The position numbers and the translations under genes were made by a program. 64,000 bases of DNA from an uncultured Psychroserpens sp. (lineage in GTDB: Bacteria > Bacteroidota > Bacteroidia > Flavobacteriales > Flavobacteriaceae), in the NCBI RefSeq assembly GCF_947503375.1, contig NZ_CANNDQ010000009.1:1-64000 (forward strand), in the 5' to 3' direction. This document shows positions 8,919 through 17,390 of the stretch, piece by piece (the stretch's first letter is position 1; each line of letters starts with the position of its first letter). Under the pieces are notes generated by a model. That model ran no database searches. It was given only the letters and a program-made list of their open reading frames with translations, and was not told the DNA's origin.

Positions 8919-10505
8919 TTAAGGTGCTGTTGTCGTTTCTACTTTATCAACTATAACTCTTTTATCACGATTGGCAACTTCCCAAGCCGTATAAAATACA
9001 AGTCGAGTTCTGTTCTCTAATAAATCGTATTGAATTTTATCAGCTGTATCAGTAGGTTTATGATAGTCATCATGGGTACCATTAAAATAAAAGATTACTG
9101 GTATGTTATTCTTTGCAAAATTATAGTGGTCTGACCTGTAGTAATAGCGGTTTGGATCATTATCATCATTATAGGTATAGTCTAAATCGATATTGGTATA
9201 CTTGGCATTAACAGCTTCAGATAGCTGATGAAGATCTGAACTCAATTTATCACTACCAATAACGTACACATAGTTTCTATCGCCTTTTCGTTTTGGACTT
9301 ACACGACCAATCATATCAATATTTAAATTCGCTACTGTGTTTTCAAGAGGGAATATTGGATCTTTATCTGTGTAATATTTTGAACCGAGAAGTCCCTTTT
9401 CTTCACCAGTGACATGCAAGAATAATATTGAGCGTTTAGGTTTAATACCATCTTTCATAGCTGTTTTGAATGCTTCAGCAATTTCTAATAATGCTACTGT
9501 ACCAGAACCGTCATCATCAGCACCATTATATACGTTGCCATCTTTAACGCCTTCATGATCTAAGTGTGCAGAAATGACTAAAACTTCATTTGGTTTTTCT
9601 GCACCTTCAATGTAAGCAACAACATTTTCAGACGAGATATTTTCATAATTCTTCTTAATAGCTATTTCAAGGTTTGTATCTATTACCCTTGGTTTGTGAT
9701 TAGTACTAATATCTTTAACTAAAGTACTAGCAAATGATTGGTTTATTAAAAAGTAAAATGCTTCATTTTCATCATCTCTAGCAGATGAAATGGTGCCTTT
9801 GTAGCCCGATTCATCTAATCTTTTATAGACTTTAGAGTAATAAGTATGCGCTCTATTATCTAACACAAAAATACCTTTTGCACCTAACTTCTTTGCGGTA
9901 TCAATTTTAAGCTTTCTTGCGTTTCTACCAGATGTCCATTTTGTTTTCTCTTTAGTGCCAGAAGTAACATATGTGCTATCTGCATTCATAGGTTCACCAG
10001 ATTTGAAAACGACTATCTTTCCTTTCACATCTATATCTTTATAGTCAGAATAGTTTTCAGAATCAATTCCATAACCTACATAGACAATTTGATTCACACT
10101 AAATGCTGGTACATTTACATAAGAAGACGGAATGAAGTCATCGAAAGCGATTGCAGATTTTCCATTGACCTTTACTTGAGCATCAGCAATTCTTTGACGT
10201 TCAAGAGGCACTTCTTGAAAGTAATTATCATTTGAAAATGGCGAAGGGGTGCCCAAAGCCATGTATTGTTCTTTTAAATAATTAACGGCTAACTTTTGAC
10301 CTGGTTCTCCAGTTTCTCTACCTTCAAACTCATCTGAAGCATACGTATAAAGCATTTCTTTGAGTTCTTCTGAAGTTATTGTGTTTGCATAAATCGTAGG
10401 ATCTTCTGGATGTTTTTTTTCAGAGATAGTAGATGAGTTCTCTTTAGGTGTACCACACGCGAGAATCAATGCACATAGCGTACATACTAGTAAATTCTTT
10501 TTCAT
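8919..10505 (-). CDS. M28 family zinc aminopeptidase, lipoprotein with PA domain
   Basis: 528 residues. Lipoprotein signal peptide with lipobox LILAC (C17). A protease-associated (PA) domain occupies roughly 125-290 (VGYGI...DIDVKGKIVV). The catalytic M28 domain follows, with the five zinc ligands in place: H314 (SAHLDHEG), D330 (GADDDGSG), E368/E369 (TGEEKG), D397 (NIDMIG) and H482 (DDYHKP). It should be an outer-membrane or periplasmic exopeptidase that releases N-terminal residues from peptides; substrate unknown. A shorter paralogue lies immediately upstream on the same strand (10598-11635), so this is a tandem duplication. Confidence 0.9.
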   Translation of the reverse strand: MKKNLLVCTLCALILACGTPKENSSTISEKKHPEDPTIYANTITSEELKEMLYTYASDEFEGRETGEPGQKLAVNYLKEQYMALGTPSPFSNDNYFQEVPLERQRIADAQVKVNGKSAIAFDDFIPSSYVNVPAFSVNQIVYVGYGIDSENYSDYKDIDVKGKIVVFKSGEPMNADSTYVTSGTKEKTKWTSGRNARKLKIDTAKKLGAKGIFVLDNRAHTYYSKVYKRLDESGYKGTISSARDDENEAFYFLINQSFASTLVKDISTNHKPRVIDTNLEIAIKKNYENISSENVVAYIEGAEKPNEVLVISAHLDHEGVKDGNVYNGADDDGSGTVALLEIAEAFKTAMKDGIKPKRSILFLHVTGEEKGLLGSKYYTDKDPIFPLENTVANLNIDMIGRVSPKRKGDRNYVYVIGSDKLSSDLHQLSEAVNAKYTNIDLDYTYNDDNDPNRYYYRSDHYNFAKNNIPVIFYFNGTHDDYHKPTDTADKIQYDLLENRTRLVFYTAWEVANRDKRVIVDKVETTTAP

Positions 10506-10597
10506 GATAATAATATTGCAAAAATTTTACACGATATTACAAAATATCTCTGATGTAAGATTTTTTAAAGCACATCTTTAACAAACTTTAACAGCAG

Positions 10598-11635
10598 TTA
10601 ATATGCTAGGTCTACTTCAAGACGTTTATCTGAGTTAGCAATATACCAAGCAGTTGAAAAGATAAGTTGTGTTCGTTTTTGTAATAATGGATAGTTTAAC
10701 TTATCAGCAGTATCTGTAGGTTCATGATAGTCATCATGAGTGCCATTAAAATAAAAAATAACAGGAACTCCTTCTTGAGCAAAGTTGTAGTGGTCAGATC
10801 TGGTGTAATACTGATTGGGATCATTATTACTATTTAATCTGTAATCTAATTCTAAGTTTGTAAAATTATCATTTGCAGCTTCAGAGATATAGTGTAATTC
10901 TGTACTTAAGCGATCTGCACCTATGATGTAAACATAGTTAGGATTGTCTTCATGAACATCGTCAACACGACCAATCATATCTATATTTAGATTTGCAACG
11001 GTATCTTCTAAAGAAAAAATAGGATGCTTGGCATAAAATCTTGACCCTGTTAAGTTGATCTCTTCGCCAGTAAAATGAACGAACATGATACTTCGCTTTG
11101 GTGCGTACCCTTGATCTTTAGCTATTTTAAATGCTTGCGCCATCTCTAAAACAGCAGCAGTACCAGAACCGTTATCATCTGCACCATTATAAATCGCTTC
11201 TTCAGTAAAGCCTTCGTGATCTGAATGTGCTGATATGATTAAAACTTCGTCTGGGTAAACTTCACCCTTAATATAAGCAACCACATTTTGAGAGCTTTTT
11301 ATATCGTCTGAAAAGTAGGATTCTGGTATAAGTTGGTAATAATTATTTGCACCAAGAGGTGAGCCGATATCTTGACTAATGTAGTATTCTTTTATATAAT
11401 TGCTAGCTTTGTGATGACCAACTTCTCCAGCTCTTCTGCCTTCAAATTCATCAGAAGAAAACCGATATACATGTGTACTTAGTTCTTCGCTTGTAATGGT
11501 ATTTGCATAGGTTTTAATGGTAGCTATTTCATCAAAGACGATGCTGTCTTTCACATTTTGTAATTTTTCTTTATGACTTAATGTAGCACAAGATCCAACA
11601 AGGGTCAAAGCAGATGCAACTAAAAGTGTTTTCAT
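10598..11635 (-). CDS. M28 family zinc peptidase, short lipoprotein paralogue lacking the PA domain
   Basis: 345 residues with lipobox LVGSC (C16). The zinc ligands are intact: H137 (SAHSDHEG), D153 (GADDNGSG), E191/E192 (TGEEIN), D219 (NIDMIG) and the HDDYHEPTD histidine. Compared with the neighbour at 8919-10505, the alignment runs through the N-terminal region to about residue 104 and resumes at the segment NVVAYI; about 185 residues carrying the PA domain are absent and the frame is clean. The enzyme should remain active but may have different access to substrate. The 92-bp gap to the next gene suggests either one transcript or separate promoters. Confidence 0.88.
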   Translation of the reverse strand: MKTLLVASALTLVGSCATLSHKEKLQNVKDSIVFDEIATIKTYANTITSEELSTHVYRFSSDEFEGRRAGEVGHHKASNYIKEYYISQDIGSPLGANNYYQLIPESYFSDDIKSSQNVVAYIKGEVYPDEVLIISAHSDHEGFTEEAIYNGADDNGSGTAAVLEMAQAFKIAKDQGYAPKRSIMFVHFTGEEINLTGSRFYAKHPIFSLEDTVANLNIDMIGRVDDVHEDNPNYVYIIGADRLSTELHYISEAANDNFTNLELDYRLNSNNDPNQYYTRSDHYNFAQEGVPVIFYFNGTHDDYHEPTDTADKLNYPLLQKRTQLIFSTAWYIANSDKRLEVDLAY

Positions 11636-11750
11636 GTATAGCGGTAGATTGTATAAAAAGAGTTAAACGATTTATAACTCTAATTTTCAGTCAAATAAAA
11701 CAAAAAAAAAGAGAATATAGAAGCTTTAGACAAATTTTTAATTGATGAGA

Positions 11751-12077
11751 TTAAATCTCTTCGATATCTAAGTCGTTTAATTCTTGTATTGCATCTTCTT
11801 GCGATTCGTTTTCCTTTTCTTGTAATTCCTCAGTATTACCTACTTCAACCGTATCAAAGATTGCTTTGTATGTTGTTACTGTGAGCCCAATAATAGTCAG
11901 TAAAAACATAAGTTGAATAGATCTCTTAGAATTTTGTTTAGACAAATAAATGGTAATAACACCTAAAATTAATGCTGCTATTCCAGGTATATAAGCCATT
12001 TTCGATAGTGGAGTTACTGAAAGAATTACTGTTAATATGGCAGCTATAAATCCTAAAACAATACTTAATTTTCTCAT
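11751..12077 (-). CDS. Small membrane protein with acidic tail, function unknown
   Basis: 108 residues. Three predicted membrane helices (about 5-21, 27-46, 52-72) and a strongly acidic C-terminal tail (about 80-108, rich in E, D, Q and N). I do not recognise a family. It starts 6 bp after the stop of the DUF3108 gene on the same strand, so the two are very probably translated from one message and may act together at the envelope. No cysteine or catalytic motif is visible. Confidence 0.7.
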   Translation of the reverse strand: MRKLSIVLGFIAAILTVILSVTPLSKMAYIPGIAALILGVITIYLSKQNSKRSIQLMFLLTIIGLTVTTYKAIFDTVEVGNTEELQEKENESQEDAIQELNDLDIEEI

Positions 12078-12083
12078 GAGTTA

Positions 12084-12863
12084 TTAATTTTTTAGCCCTG
12101 TAGCAGATTTGATTTTAAGCTCGCCACTACCTACTGCAATTTTAAATTTTGCATAAACAGGTATTTTATTACTATCGGCTGTTAACCAAAGCAAATTGTC
12201 ATTAGTTCCTTTTAGAACATCACTATTGTTGATTGAAACGGCCAATTTATAGCACTCTTTTCTACCTAAAGCTGTATTTATAGTTTCTTTTTTTAGATAC
12301 TTTAAATTGAAAGCAAATTCTTGATTGTCAAAGATGACCTTAAATGTTTGGCTATCTCCTGGACTAGCTTTATGGATGTCTAAGTTTCTAATATGATAAA
12401 TGGTAGTTACTAAGTCTTTGGTTGAAGCTTGAATGTTTATGGTCTTTTTTTCTTCCCATATCGTGCCATCTCTTCGTTTTTTTCGTTTTATGCTCTCTAC
12501 TGTATTTGATTTGTGTTTAAATTTATACTGCATAAATTTTTGATAACCCCCTTCATCAATATCTCTTTTATAGAGGTAAGGTGTAAGACTGTTTGGATTT
12601 ACATAGCTTTCGTATAAATCTCTTATTTTAAAAAAACCATCCCACTTACTATAAGTAGTAGCTGTACATTTTAAGCGTAACAAAGTAGATTTTGATGTTT
12701 TTACCTCATTGGTTTCCATATTTACTTGGGCTAACTCTGTAAGAAGCCCAGACATGGTATAAGAAGCGCTGAATGTGAGTTTTTCATTTTTACCTATAGC
12801 AGTATTTTGGGCTTTAACTGAAATTATAGATAAGAATAGCAGGCTTAAAAAAATAGATCTCAT
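12084..12863 (-). CDS. DUF3108 domain-containing exported protein
   Basis: 259 residues with a signal peptide (about 1-18, ending VKAQ). The body, starting NEKLTFSASYTMSG and with a central KKRRDG segment, fits the DUF3108 family of periplasmic proteins with a beta-barrel-like fold and no established reaction. It is followed after 6 bp by the small three-helix membrane protein. A possible -7 box (TACATTTG, minus strand 12915-12908) lies 45 bp upstream of the ATG. Confidence 0.78.
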   Translation of the reverse strand: MRSIFLSLLFLSIISVKAQNTAIGKNEKLTFSASYTMSGLLTELAQVNMETNEVKTSKSTLLRLKCTATTYSKWDGFFKIRDLYESYVNPNSLTPYLYKRDIDEGGYQKFMQYKFKHKSNTVESIKRKKRRDGTIWEEKKTINIQASTKDLVTTIYHIRNLDIHKASPGDSQTFKVIFDNQEFAFNLKYLKKETINTALGRKECYKLAVSINNSDVLKGTNDNLLWLTADSNKIPVYAKFKIAVGSGELKIKSATGLKN

Positions 12864-12907
12864 ACGTTAGGTTTTATGTATAACGCTTAACTAAGCATTA
12901 ATTGTGC

Positions 12908-12915
12908 CAAATGTA
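12908..12915 (-). promoter_or_regulatory. Putative -7 box for the DUF3108 operon
   Basis: TACATTTG on the minus strand, matching TAnnTTTG, 45 bp before the start codon. No clear TTG is seen at -33, so support is moderate. Confidence 0.45.
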
Positions 12916-13069
12916 AGACGGAATTTTTAGATATGGAAATTAGCTTTGGATGAGTTAAATCGCTAATCGGGTAAATAAACTGGACTTATAATATTTATTA
13001 TTGATTATGTTAAAATAATCTTAATTTTTTTTATAAATTAGGTGTTCAAAAATTAACCAAAAAACAAAC

Positions 13070-13249
13070 ATGCTAAAAAAATTAGGATCAGCAAATCTAT
13101 TCATGTTACTGCTTTGTGCTTTAATTATTATTGTTGCTGAATATTTATTTCTTTCTGGCGATCAATTACATGCTATTTTCATTGGTCTTTGGGCACCTAC
13201 ACTTTTAGGAGTAGTAATTTTTATAAAACAGATAAAAAATGGACGCTAA
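13070..13249 (+). CDS. Small membrane protein (59 aa), function unknown
   Basis: ATG to TAA encodes 59 residues: a short basic start (MLKKLGSANL), one long hydrophobic segment (about 10-28), a polar turn (SGDQLH), a second hydrophobic segment (about 34-53), and a basic end (KQIKNGR). This is a two-helix hairpin with both ends probably cytoplasmic. Its last 11 bases overlap the next small ORF, which suggests translational coupling. The frame is intact and lies in an otherwise gene-free stretch on this strand. I recognise no family. Confidence 0.6.
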   Translation: MLKKLGSANLFMLLLCALIIIVAEYLFLSGDQLHAIFIGLWAPTLLGVVIFIKQIKNGR

Positions 13250-13349
13250 CGATATTGTTTTCTGGTTTTCTGTATTCGTATCTTTCTGCGTGATTATTTG
13301 GGCTGTTTTAATTATTCGTGCCTATAATAAAATTGACAGAGATCGGTAA
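13239..13349 (+). CDS. Tiny single-helix membrane protein (36 aa), function unknown
   Basis: 36 residues starting MDANDIVFWF, with one hydrophobic helix (about 6-27) and a charged end (NKIDRDR). It overlaps the preceding small membrane ORF by 11 bases in another frame. The pair looks like a bicistronic unit of miniature membrane proteins, such as accessory subunits of a larger complex, but no partner is encoded nearby. Lacks a recognised family. Confidence 0.5.
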   Translation: MDANDIVFWFSVFVSFCVIIWAVLIIRAYNKIDRDR

Positions 13350-13355
13350 TTTTTT

Positions 13356-13757
13356 TTAAATTTTCTTCCACAGTTGCTCACTATTCAAATAGAAGCTGCC
13401 AACAAAATCAAAATCACAATCTGAAGGTGCTATTATAGATAAAAAAGGTACGTTCTTTTTATCTCTATATAGATGATAAGTCTCACCAACAATTGGTTCA
13501 AAATTAAAACGCGCATTATATACCAAATTGTTGTATTCTAATTCTTGCATCATTTGGTCATATGCAGCCTTTAATTCTGAATATTTAGCTTGTATCTGTT
13601 TATTAGCCTTGTGTATGTTTTTATTCTTCCAAGCAGTTGTGTCTGTAATTTCTATTGAAGGTGCACCAACGTTAGTTGCATACGGTTTTAATGCAGCATC
13701 GTAATTTTGTGTCATTTTATTATAAACAACTTGATCAGGTTTTTTTTCTTCAGACAT
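13356..13757 (-). CDS. DUF2452 domain-containing protein
   Basis: 133 residues from MSEEKK. The segments YATNVGAPSI and NFEPIVGETYHLY are signatures of DUF2452, a cytosolic flavobacterial family of unknown function. The start at 13757 is preferred over a TTG at 13778, because that TTG is part of the -7 promoter box TATCTTTG (13783-13776) and would not lie within the transcript. No signal peptide. The gene runs convergently with the two tiny membrane ORFs. Confidence 0.83.
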   Translation of the reverse strand: MSEEKKPDQVVYNKMTQNYDAALKPYATNVGAPSIEITDTTAWKNKNIHKANKQIQAKYSELKAAYDQMMQELEYNNLVYNARFNFEPIVGETYHLYRDKKNVPFLSIIAPSDCDFDFVGSFYLNSEQLWKKI

Positions 13758-13775
13758 ATTGGGTAAGCATTTTTG

Positions 13776-13783
13776 CAAAGATA
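13776..13783 (-). promoter_or_regulatory. -7 box of the DUF2452 gene
   Basis: TATCTTTG on the minus strand (written CAAAGATA on plus), a perfect TAnnTTTG, about 18 bp before the ATG at 13757. It decides the start codon by excluding the upstream TTG. No good TTG at -33. Confidence 0.6.
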
Positions 13784-13933
13784 ATGGAGCCGTTTTTATT
13801 ATAAGTCATGTATTGACATTTAATTAAAGCGGTATAAAAATGGTAATTTGGTATTATAAATTGACTTCCAATTAGTTGTCGTATAATGTGATATGTGTTA
13901 TTTTTACAAATTCATGATATAAACAACTAACCA

Positions 13934-16276
13934 ATGCGCTATATCTTAAGTGTTATTCTTTTCTTAGGAGTAAGTTTATTTGCTTACAGTCAGAACAAAA
14001 CCTACCAAATTGGATTTCTTTTAGATAGAAACTCTCCAGAAATTGAAGGCTTATTACAAGAGCTTTCAAATGAAATTTCAGCAGTTGTAGGTGAGGATGC
14101 TATTATAGAATTTCCTACTAAAAGTAGACTAGTCAATAATTTTGATACTACAATTGCACTAGGTAATTACAACACACTGTTACAAAATAATACTGATATT
14201 ATCATTGCATTTGGTATTGTTAACAATGCAGTAATCTCAAAGCAAACCTCTTATCAAAAACCTACCATAGTATTTGGTGCACTAAGTGAAGAGCTATTGA
14301 CTGATGAGACTATGGGAGACAAAGTCGAAAACTATACCTCTATTACAACATCACAATCTTACGCTGAAGATATAAAACTATTACAACAATTGGCACAACC
14401 TAAATCCATAGGTGTCGTTATAGAAAAAGCATTCATAGATAATTTACCCATTGCAGAAACATTCAATGCAATTGGAGAACGTTTGAATGTAGAAATGAAA
14501 TTGGTTCCATTTGAAACTTTAACTGATATTATCTCCAATTTAGAAGGTATTGATGCGGTTTATTTAGCTGGAGGTTTTTATTTGTCTGATGCTGAAATGC
14601 AAGAGTTAGCCAATGTGTTGATCTCTAAAAAAATGCCTTCATTTACTGCTAATCCAATTAATGATGTTGAAAATGGAATTTTAGCAACGTATCATGATCA
14701 ATCAGAACTTAATCAATTTTTTAGACGTATTGCCTTAACCGTTGAATCGGTGTGTAATGGTGATGAGTTGTCTGATCTAAGTACAAGATTAGAAGCTAAT
14801 AGAACATTAACGGTTAATTTCAACACAGCAGAAAAAATAGGGTTGCCGCTTAAATATAGTTTAATAGCAACTACCAGTTTTATTGGTAACCCTAAGGAAA
14901 AGGTTGCAGATAAGACGTATACTTTGGTAAGTGTAATGCAAGAAGCAATTACAAAAAATCTCGATTTACAAGCATTTCAACAAGACGTAGAACTTTCTAA
15001 AAAGGATGTACAAGTTGCTAAGAGTGATTATTTGCCAAATCTTACTGCTGCTGCTAATGGTAGTTATGTTGATCCAGAATTAGCCAAGGTGGGTAATGGC
15101 TCCAATCCAGAATTCACTACTTCAGGGAATGTCACTTTACAACAAACCGTATTTTCAGAGTCTGCTAATGCTAATATTAGTATACAGAAAGCAGTGCGCG
15201 ATGCGCAAAAAGAAAATTATAATGCAGAGTCATTAAACACCATATTCAATACTGCTACTGCATATTTTACGGCATTGATCTTGAAAGCGAATTTATCAAT
15301 TCAAAGTCAAAATCTAGAATTGACGAAGTACAACTTAAAAATTGCAGAAGAAAATTTTGAAGCTGGTCAATCAGGAAAATCTGACGTCTTACGTTTTCGT
15401 TCTGAAATGGCTCAGAATACGCAGCAAATGATTGAAGCGATTAATCAATTAGAACAAGGTTTTTATACTTTGAACCAGCTGTTGAATAATCCAATCGATT
15501 CTAAAATTGATGTTGAGGAAGCCGAATTACAAAAGGGCATTTTTAGTAATTACAATTATGAACAATTGGGTCAATTCTTAGATGATCCAACATTACGCAA
15601 GCCTTTTGTAGCGTTTTTAGTTCAAGAAGCTATTAACAATGCTCCAGAATTAAAGGCTTTAGACTATAATTTGAAAGCTACTGAACGCAGTGAACGCTTA
15701 TTCGGAGTTGGACGATTTTTACCAACCGTTGCATTACAAGGTCAATATTACTATGAGTTTAGTCGATCTGGAGTAGGCACAAATTTTCCAACGGGCTTTC
15801 CAGCAGTTCCAGATAATTATTATACAGTAGGCGTTAATGTCTCTCTACCTATTTTCAATCAGAATAAGCAAAATTTGAATCAGCAAATTGCCAGTATTCA
15901 AAAAGAACAATTAGAGATTTCTAAAGATAATGTGAAATTAAATATAGAAAAGAATATAAATGATGCTGTTTTAGAACTTATAAACCAAATCTCAAATATC
16001 CAATTATCTAAAGTATTTGAAGATAACGCTAAAGAGGCTTTAGATCTAACACAAACGTCTTATGCTAATGGCGCAGTGAATATTGTACAGTTATTAGATG
16101 CTCAAAATAATTATTTGCAAGCACAATTAGCAAGCGCTAATGCAACTTATAATTACTTACAAGGCTCGATGCAACTGGAACGCTCTTTAGGACTGTTCTT
16201 CTTATTACAAGACAAAACAGAACGTGAGGCATTTATACAACGCTTTTTAGAATTCACACAAAATAATGAAGATTAA
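13934..16276 (+). CDS. Fusion of ABC substrate-binding-like domain and TolC outer-membrane channel
   Basis: 780 residues. Signal peptide 1-19 (ending AYSQ). Residues about 22-320 look like a periplasmic binding protein of the ABC_sub_bind type (YQIGFLLDRN, DIIIAFG, PTIVFGALSEE, IDAVYLAGGF). From about 332 to 770 follows a TolC/OEP body with long helical repeats and amphipathic strands (LQAFQQDVELSKKDV..., NYLQAQLASANATYNYLQ). Typical TolC proteins are about 450 residues, so the N-terminal domain is an addition. It heads an operon with an RND adaptor and pump (11-base overlap with the adaptor), so it is the outer-membrane exit duct of that tripartite system. The binding-like domain may sense or capture a substrate; that is inference. 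Confidence 0.88.
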   Translation: MRYILSVILFLGVSLFAYSQNKTYQIGFLLDRNSPEIEGLLQELSNEISAVVGEDAIIEFPTKSRLVNNFDTTIALGNYNTLLQNNTDIIIAFGIVNNAVISKQTSYQKPTIVFGALSEELLTDETMGDKVENYTSITTSQSYAEDIKLLQQLAQPKSIGVVIEKAFIDNLPIAETFNAIGERLNVEMKLVPFETLTDIISNLEGIDAVYLAGGFYLSDAEMQELANVLISKKMPSFTANPINDVENGILATYHDQSELNQFFRRIALTVESVCNGDELSDLSTRLEANRTLTVNFNTAEKIGLPLKYSLIATTSFIGNPKEKVADKTYTLVSVMQEAITKNLDLQAFQQDVELSKKDVQVAKSDYLPNLTAAANGSYVDPELAKVGNGSNPEFTTSGNVTLQQTVFSESANANISIQKAVRDAQKENYNAESLNTIFNTATAYFTALILKANLSIQSQNLELTKYNLKIAEENFEAGQSGKSDVLRFRSEMAQNTQQMIEAINQLEQGFYTLNQLLNNPIDSKIDVEEAELQKGIFSNYNYEQLGQFLDDPTLRKPFVAFLVQEAINNAPELKALDYNLKATERSERLFGVGRFLPTVALQGQYYYEFSRSGVGTNFPTGFPAVPDNYYTVGVNVSLPIFNQNKQNLNQQIASIQKEQLEISKDNVKLNIEKNINDAVLELINQISNIQLSKVFEDNAKEALDLTQTSYANGAVNIVQLLDAQNNYLQAQLASANATYNYLQGSMQLERSLGLFFLLQDKTEREAFIQRFLEFTQNNED

Positions 16277-17384
16277 CCTTAATACAACCATTATAATGCT
16301 ATTTAATAGAATCTTTAAAATCAGTAGTTTCTTTTTAGTGATATTGCTAATTGGATGTGGAGAAAAAGAAATAAAAGAAGAGGTCGTATTGCGTCCTGTG
16401 AAATATAGTGAAGTTACCTATTTAGGAGGTGATAAAGCTAGACGCTTTAGTGGTACAGCCCAAACGGAAAAGATTATCAATCTAAGTTTTAGAAGTAGCG
16501 GAATTGTTACCAAATTGGATATGAAGTTAGGACAGAAAGTTAAAAAAGGAGATTTATTAGGCACACTAGATAATGTGTCTGCAAGATTAAATTACGAGTC
16601 TTCAATCGAGTCGAAAAACAGTTCTGAATCACAAATGAATACTGCAAAATTGGCTCTCAATAGGATGCGAACATTATATGAAAAAGGAAGTGCTTCTTTA
16701 AGTGATTATGAATCTGCTAAAAACTCGTACAGAACAGCTGTTGCTAGTTTTGAATCTGCCAAACGTAGTGTTGCTATTCAACAAGATCAAATTCAGTTTG
16801 GGTATTTATACGCTCCAGAGGATGGCGTGATTGCGTCGGTTTCAGCTGAGGTTGATGAAAATGTTTCACCTGGACAAACAGTAGGTGTGTTAAATGCAGG
16901 TACAGCTATTGAAATAGCGCTAGGTTTGCCAGAGTCTGTAATTAATGCTGTAAAAAAAGACATGAAAGTTAAAGTATCTTTTACAGCCATAGCAGATCAA
17001 ACGTTTAATGCCATCATTACTGAAGTGGCACCAGCCTTAGATGCGAACACATCAACATATCCAATTACAGTCATGGTAACAGATTCTGATGAACGTATAA
17101 AAAGCGGGATGGCTGCAAATGTACTATTCGAATTTGTTGACGAAGATTTATCAAAGAATGTTATTGTTGTTCCAGCTAGTGCTGTTGGAGAAGATGGTAA
17201 AGGTAGATTTGTATTTTTGGTTGAAGGTGAAGGTGATACCGCAAAAGTAAAGAAGCAAGGTGTAACTATAGGAGATCTAACATCACAAGGATTTGAAGTG
17301 ACTGAAGGACTTAAGGTTGGACAAAAAATAGCTACAGCAGGTCTTCAAACCTTATTAGATGGACAAGAAGTAAAATTAAACTAA
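16266..17384 (+). CDS. RND efflux periplasmic adaptor (HlyD/AcrA family), lipoprotein
   Basis: 372 residues. A lipobox LLIGC (C31) follows a hydrophobic segment; an alternative start at 16296 (MLFNRIFK) would give a standard 20-residue signal peptide and is perhaps more likely. The membrane-fusion-protein pattern is clear: split lipoyl halves (FRSSGIVTKLDMKLGQKVKKGDLLG and YAPEDGVIASVSAEVDENVSPGQTV regions), a coiled hairpin between them (about 105-170), then beta-barrel and membrane-proximal domains. It links the inner-membrane pump to the TolC-type channel encoded just upstream and is anchored to the inner membrane by lipid. Six bases separate it from the pump gene. Confidence 0.9.
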   Translation: MKINLNTTIIMLFNRIFKISSFFLVILLIGCGEKEIKEEVVLRPVKYSEVTYLGGDKARRFSGTAQTEKIINLSFRSSGIVTKLDMKLGQKVKKGDLLGTLDNVSARLNYESSIESKNSSESQMNTAKLALNRMRTLYEKGSASLSDYESAKNSYRTAVASFESAKRSVAIQQDQIQFGYLYAPEDGVIASVSAEVDENVSPGQTVGVLNAGTAIEIALGLPESVINAVKKDMKVKVSFTAIADQTFNAIITEVAPALDANTSTYPITVMVTDSDERIKSGMAANVLFEFVDEDLSKNVIVVPASAVGEDGKGRFVFLVEGEGDTAKVKKQGVTIGDLTSQGFEVTEGLKVGQKIATAGLQTLLDGQEVKLN

Positions 17385-17390
17385 GCGTAA

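Noticed and set aside
13758..13778. Longer start (TTG at 13778) for the DUF2452 protein
   Set aside because: That TTG is the end of the -7 promoter box TATCTTTG, so it would lie upstream of or at the transcription start; the ATG at 13757 also gives the family N-terminus.
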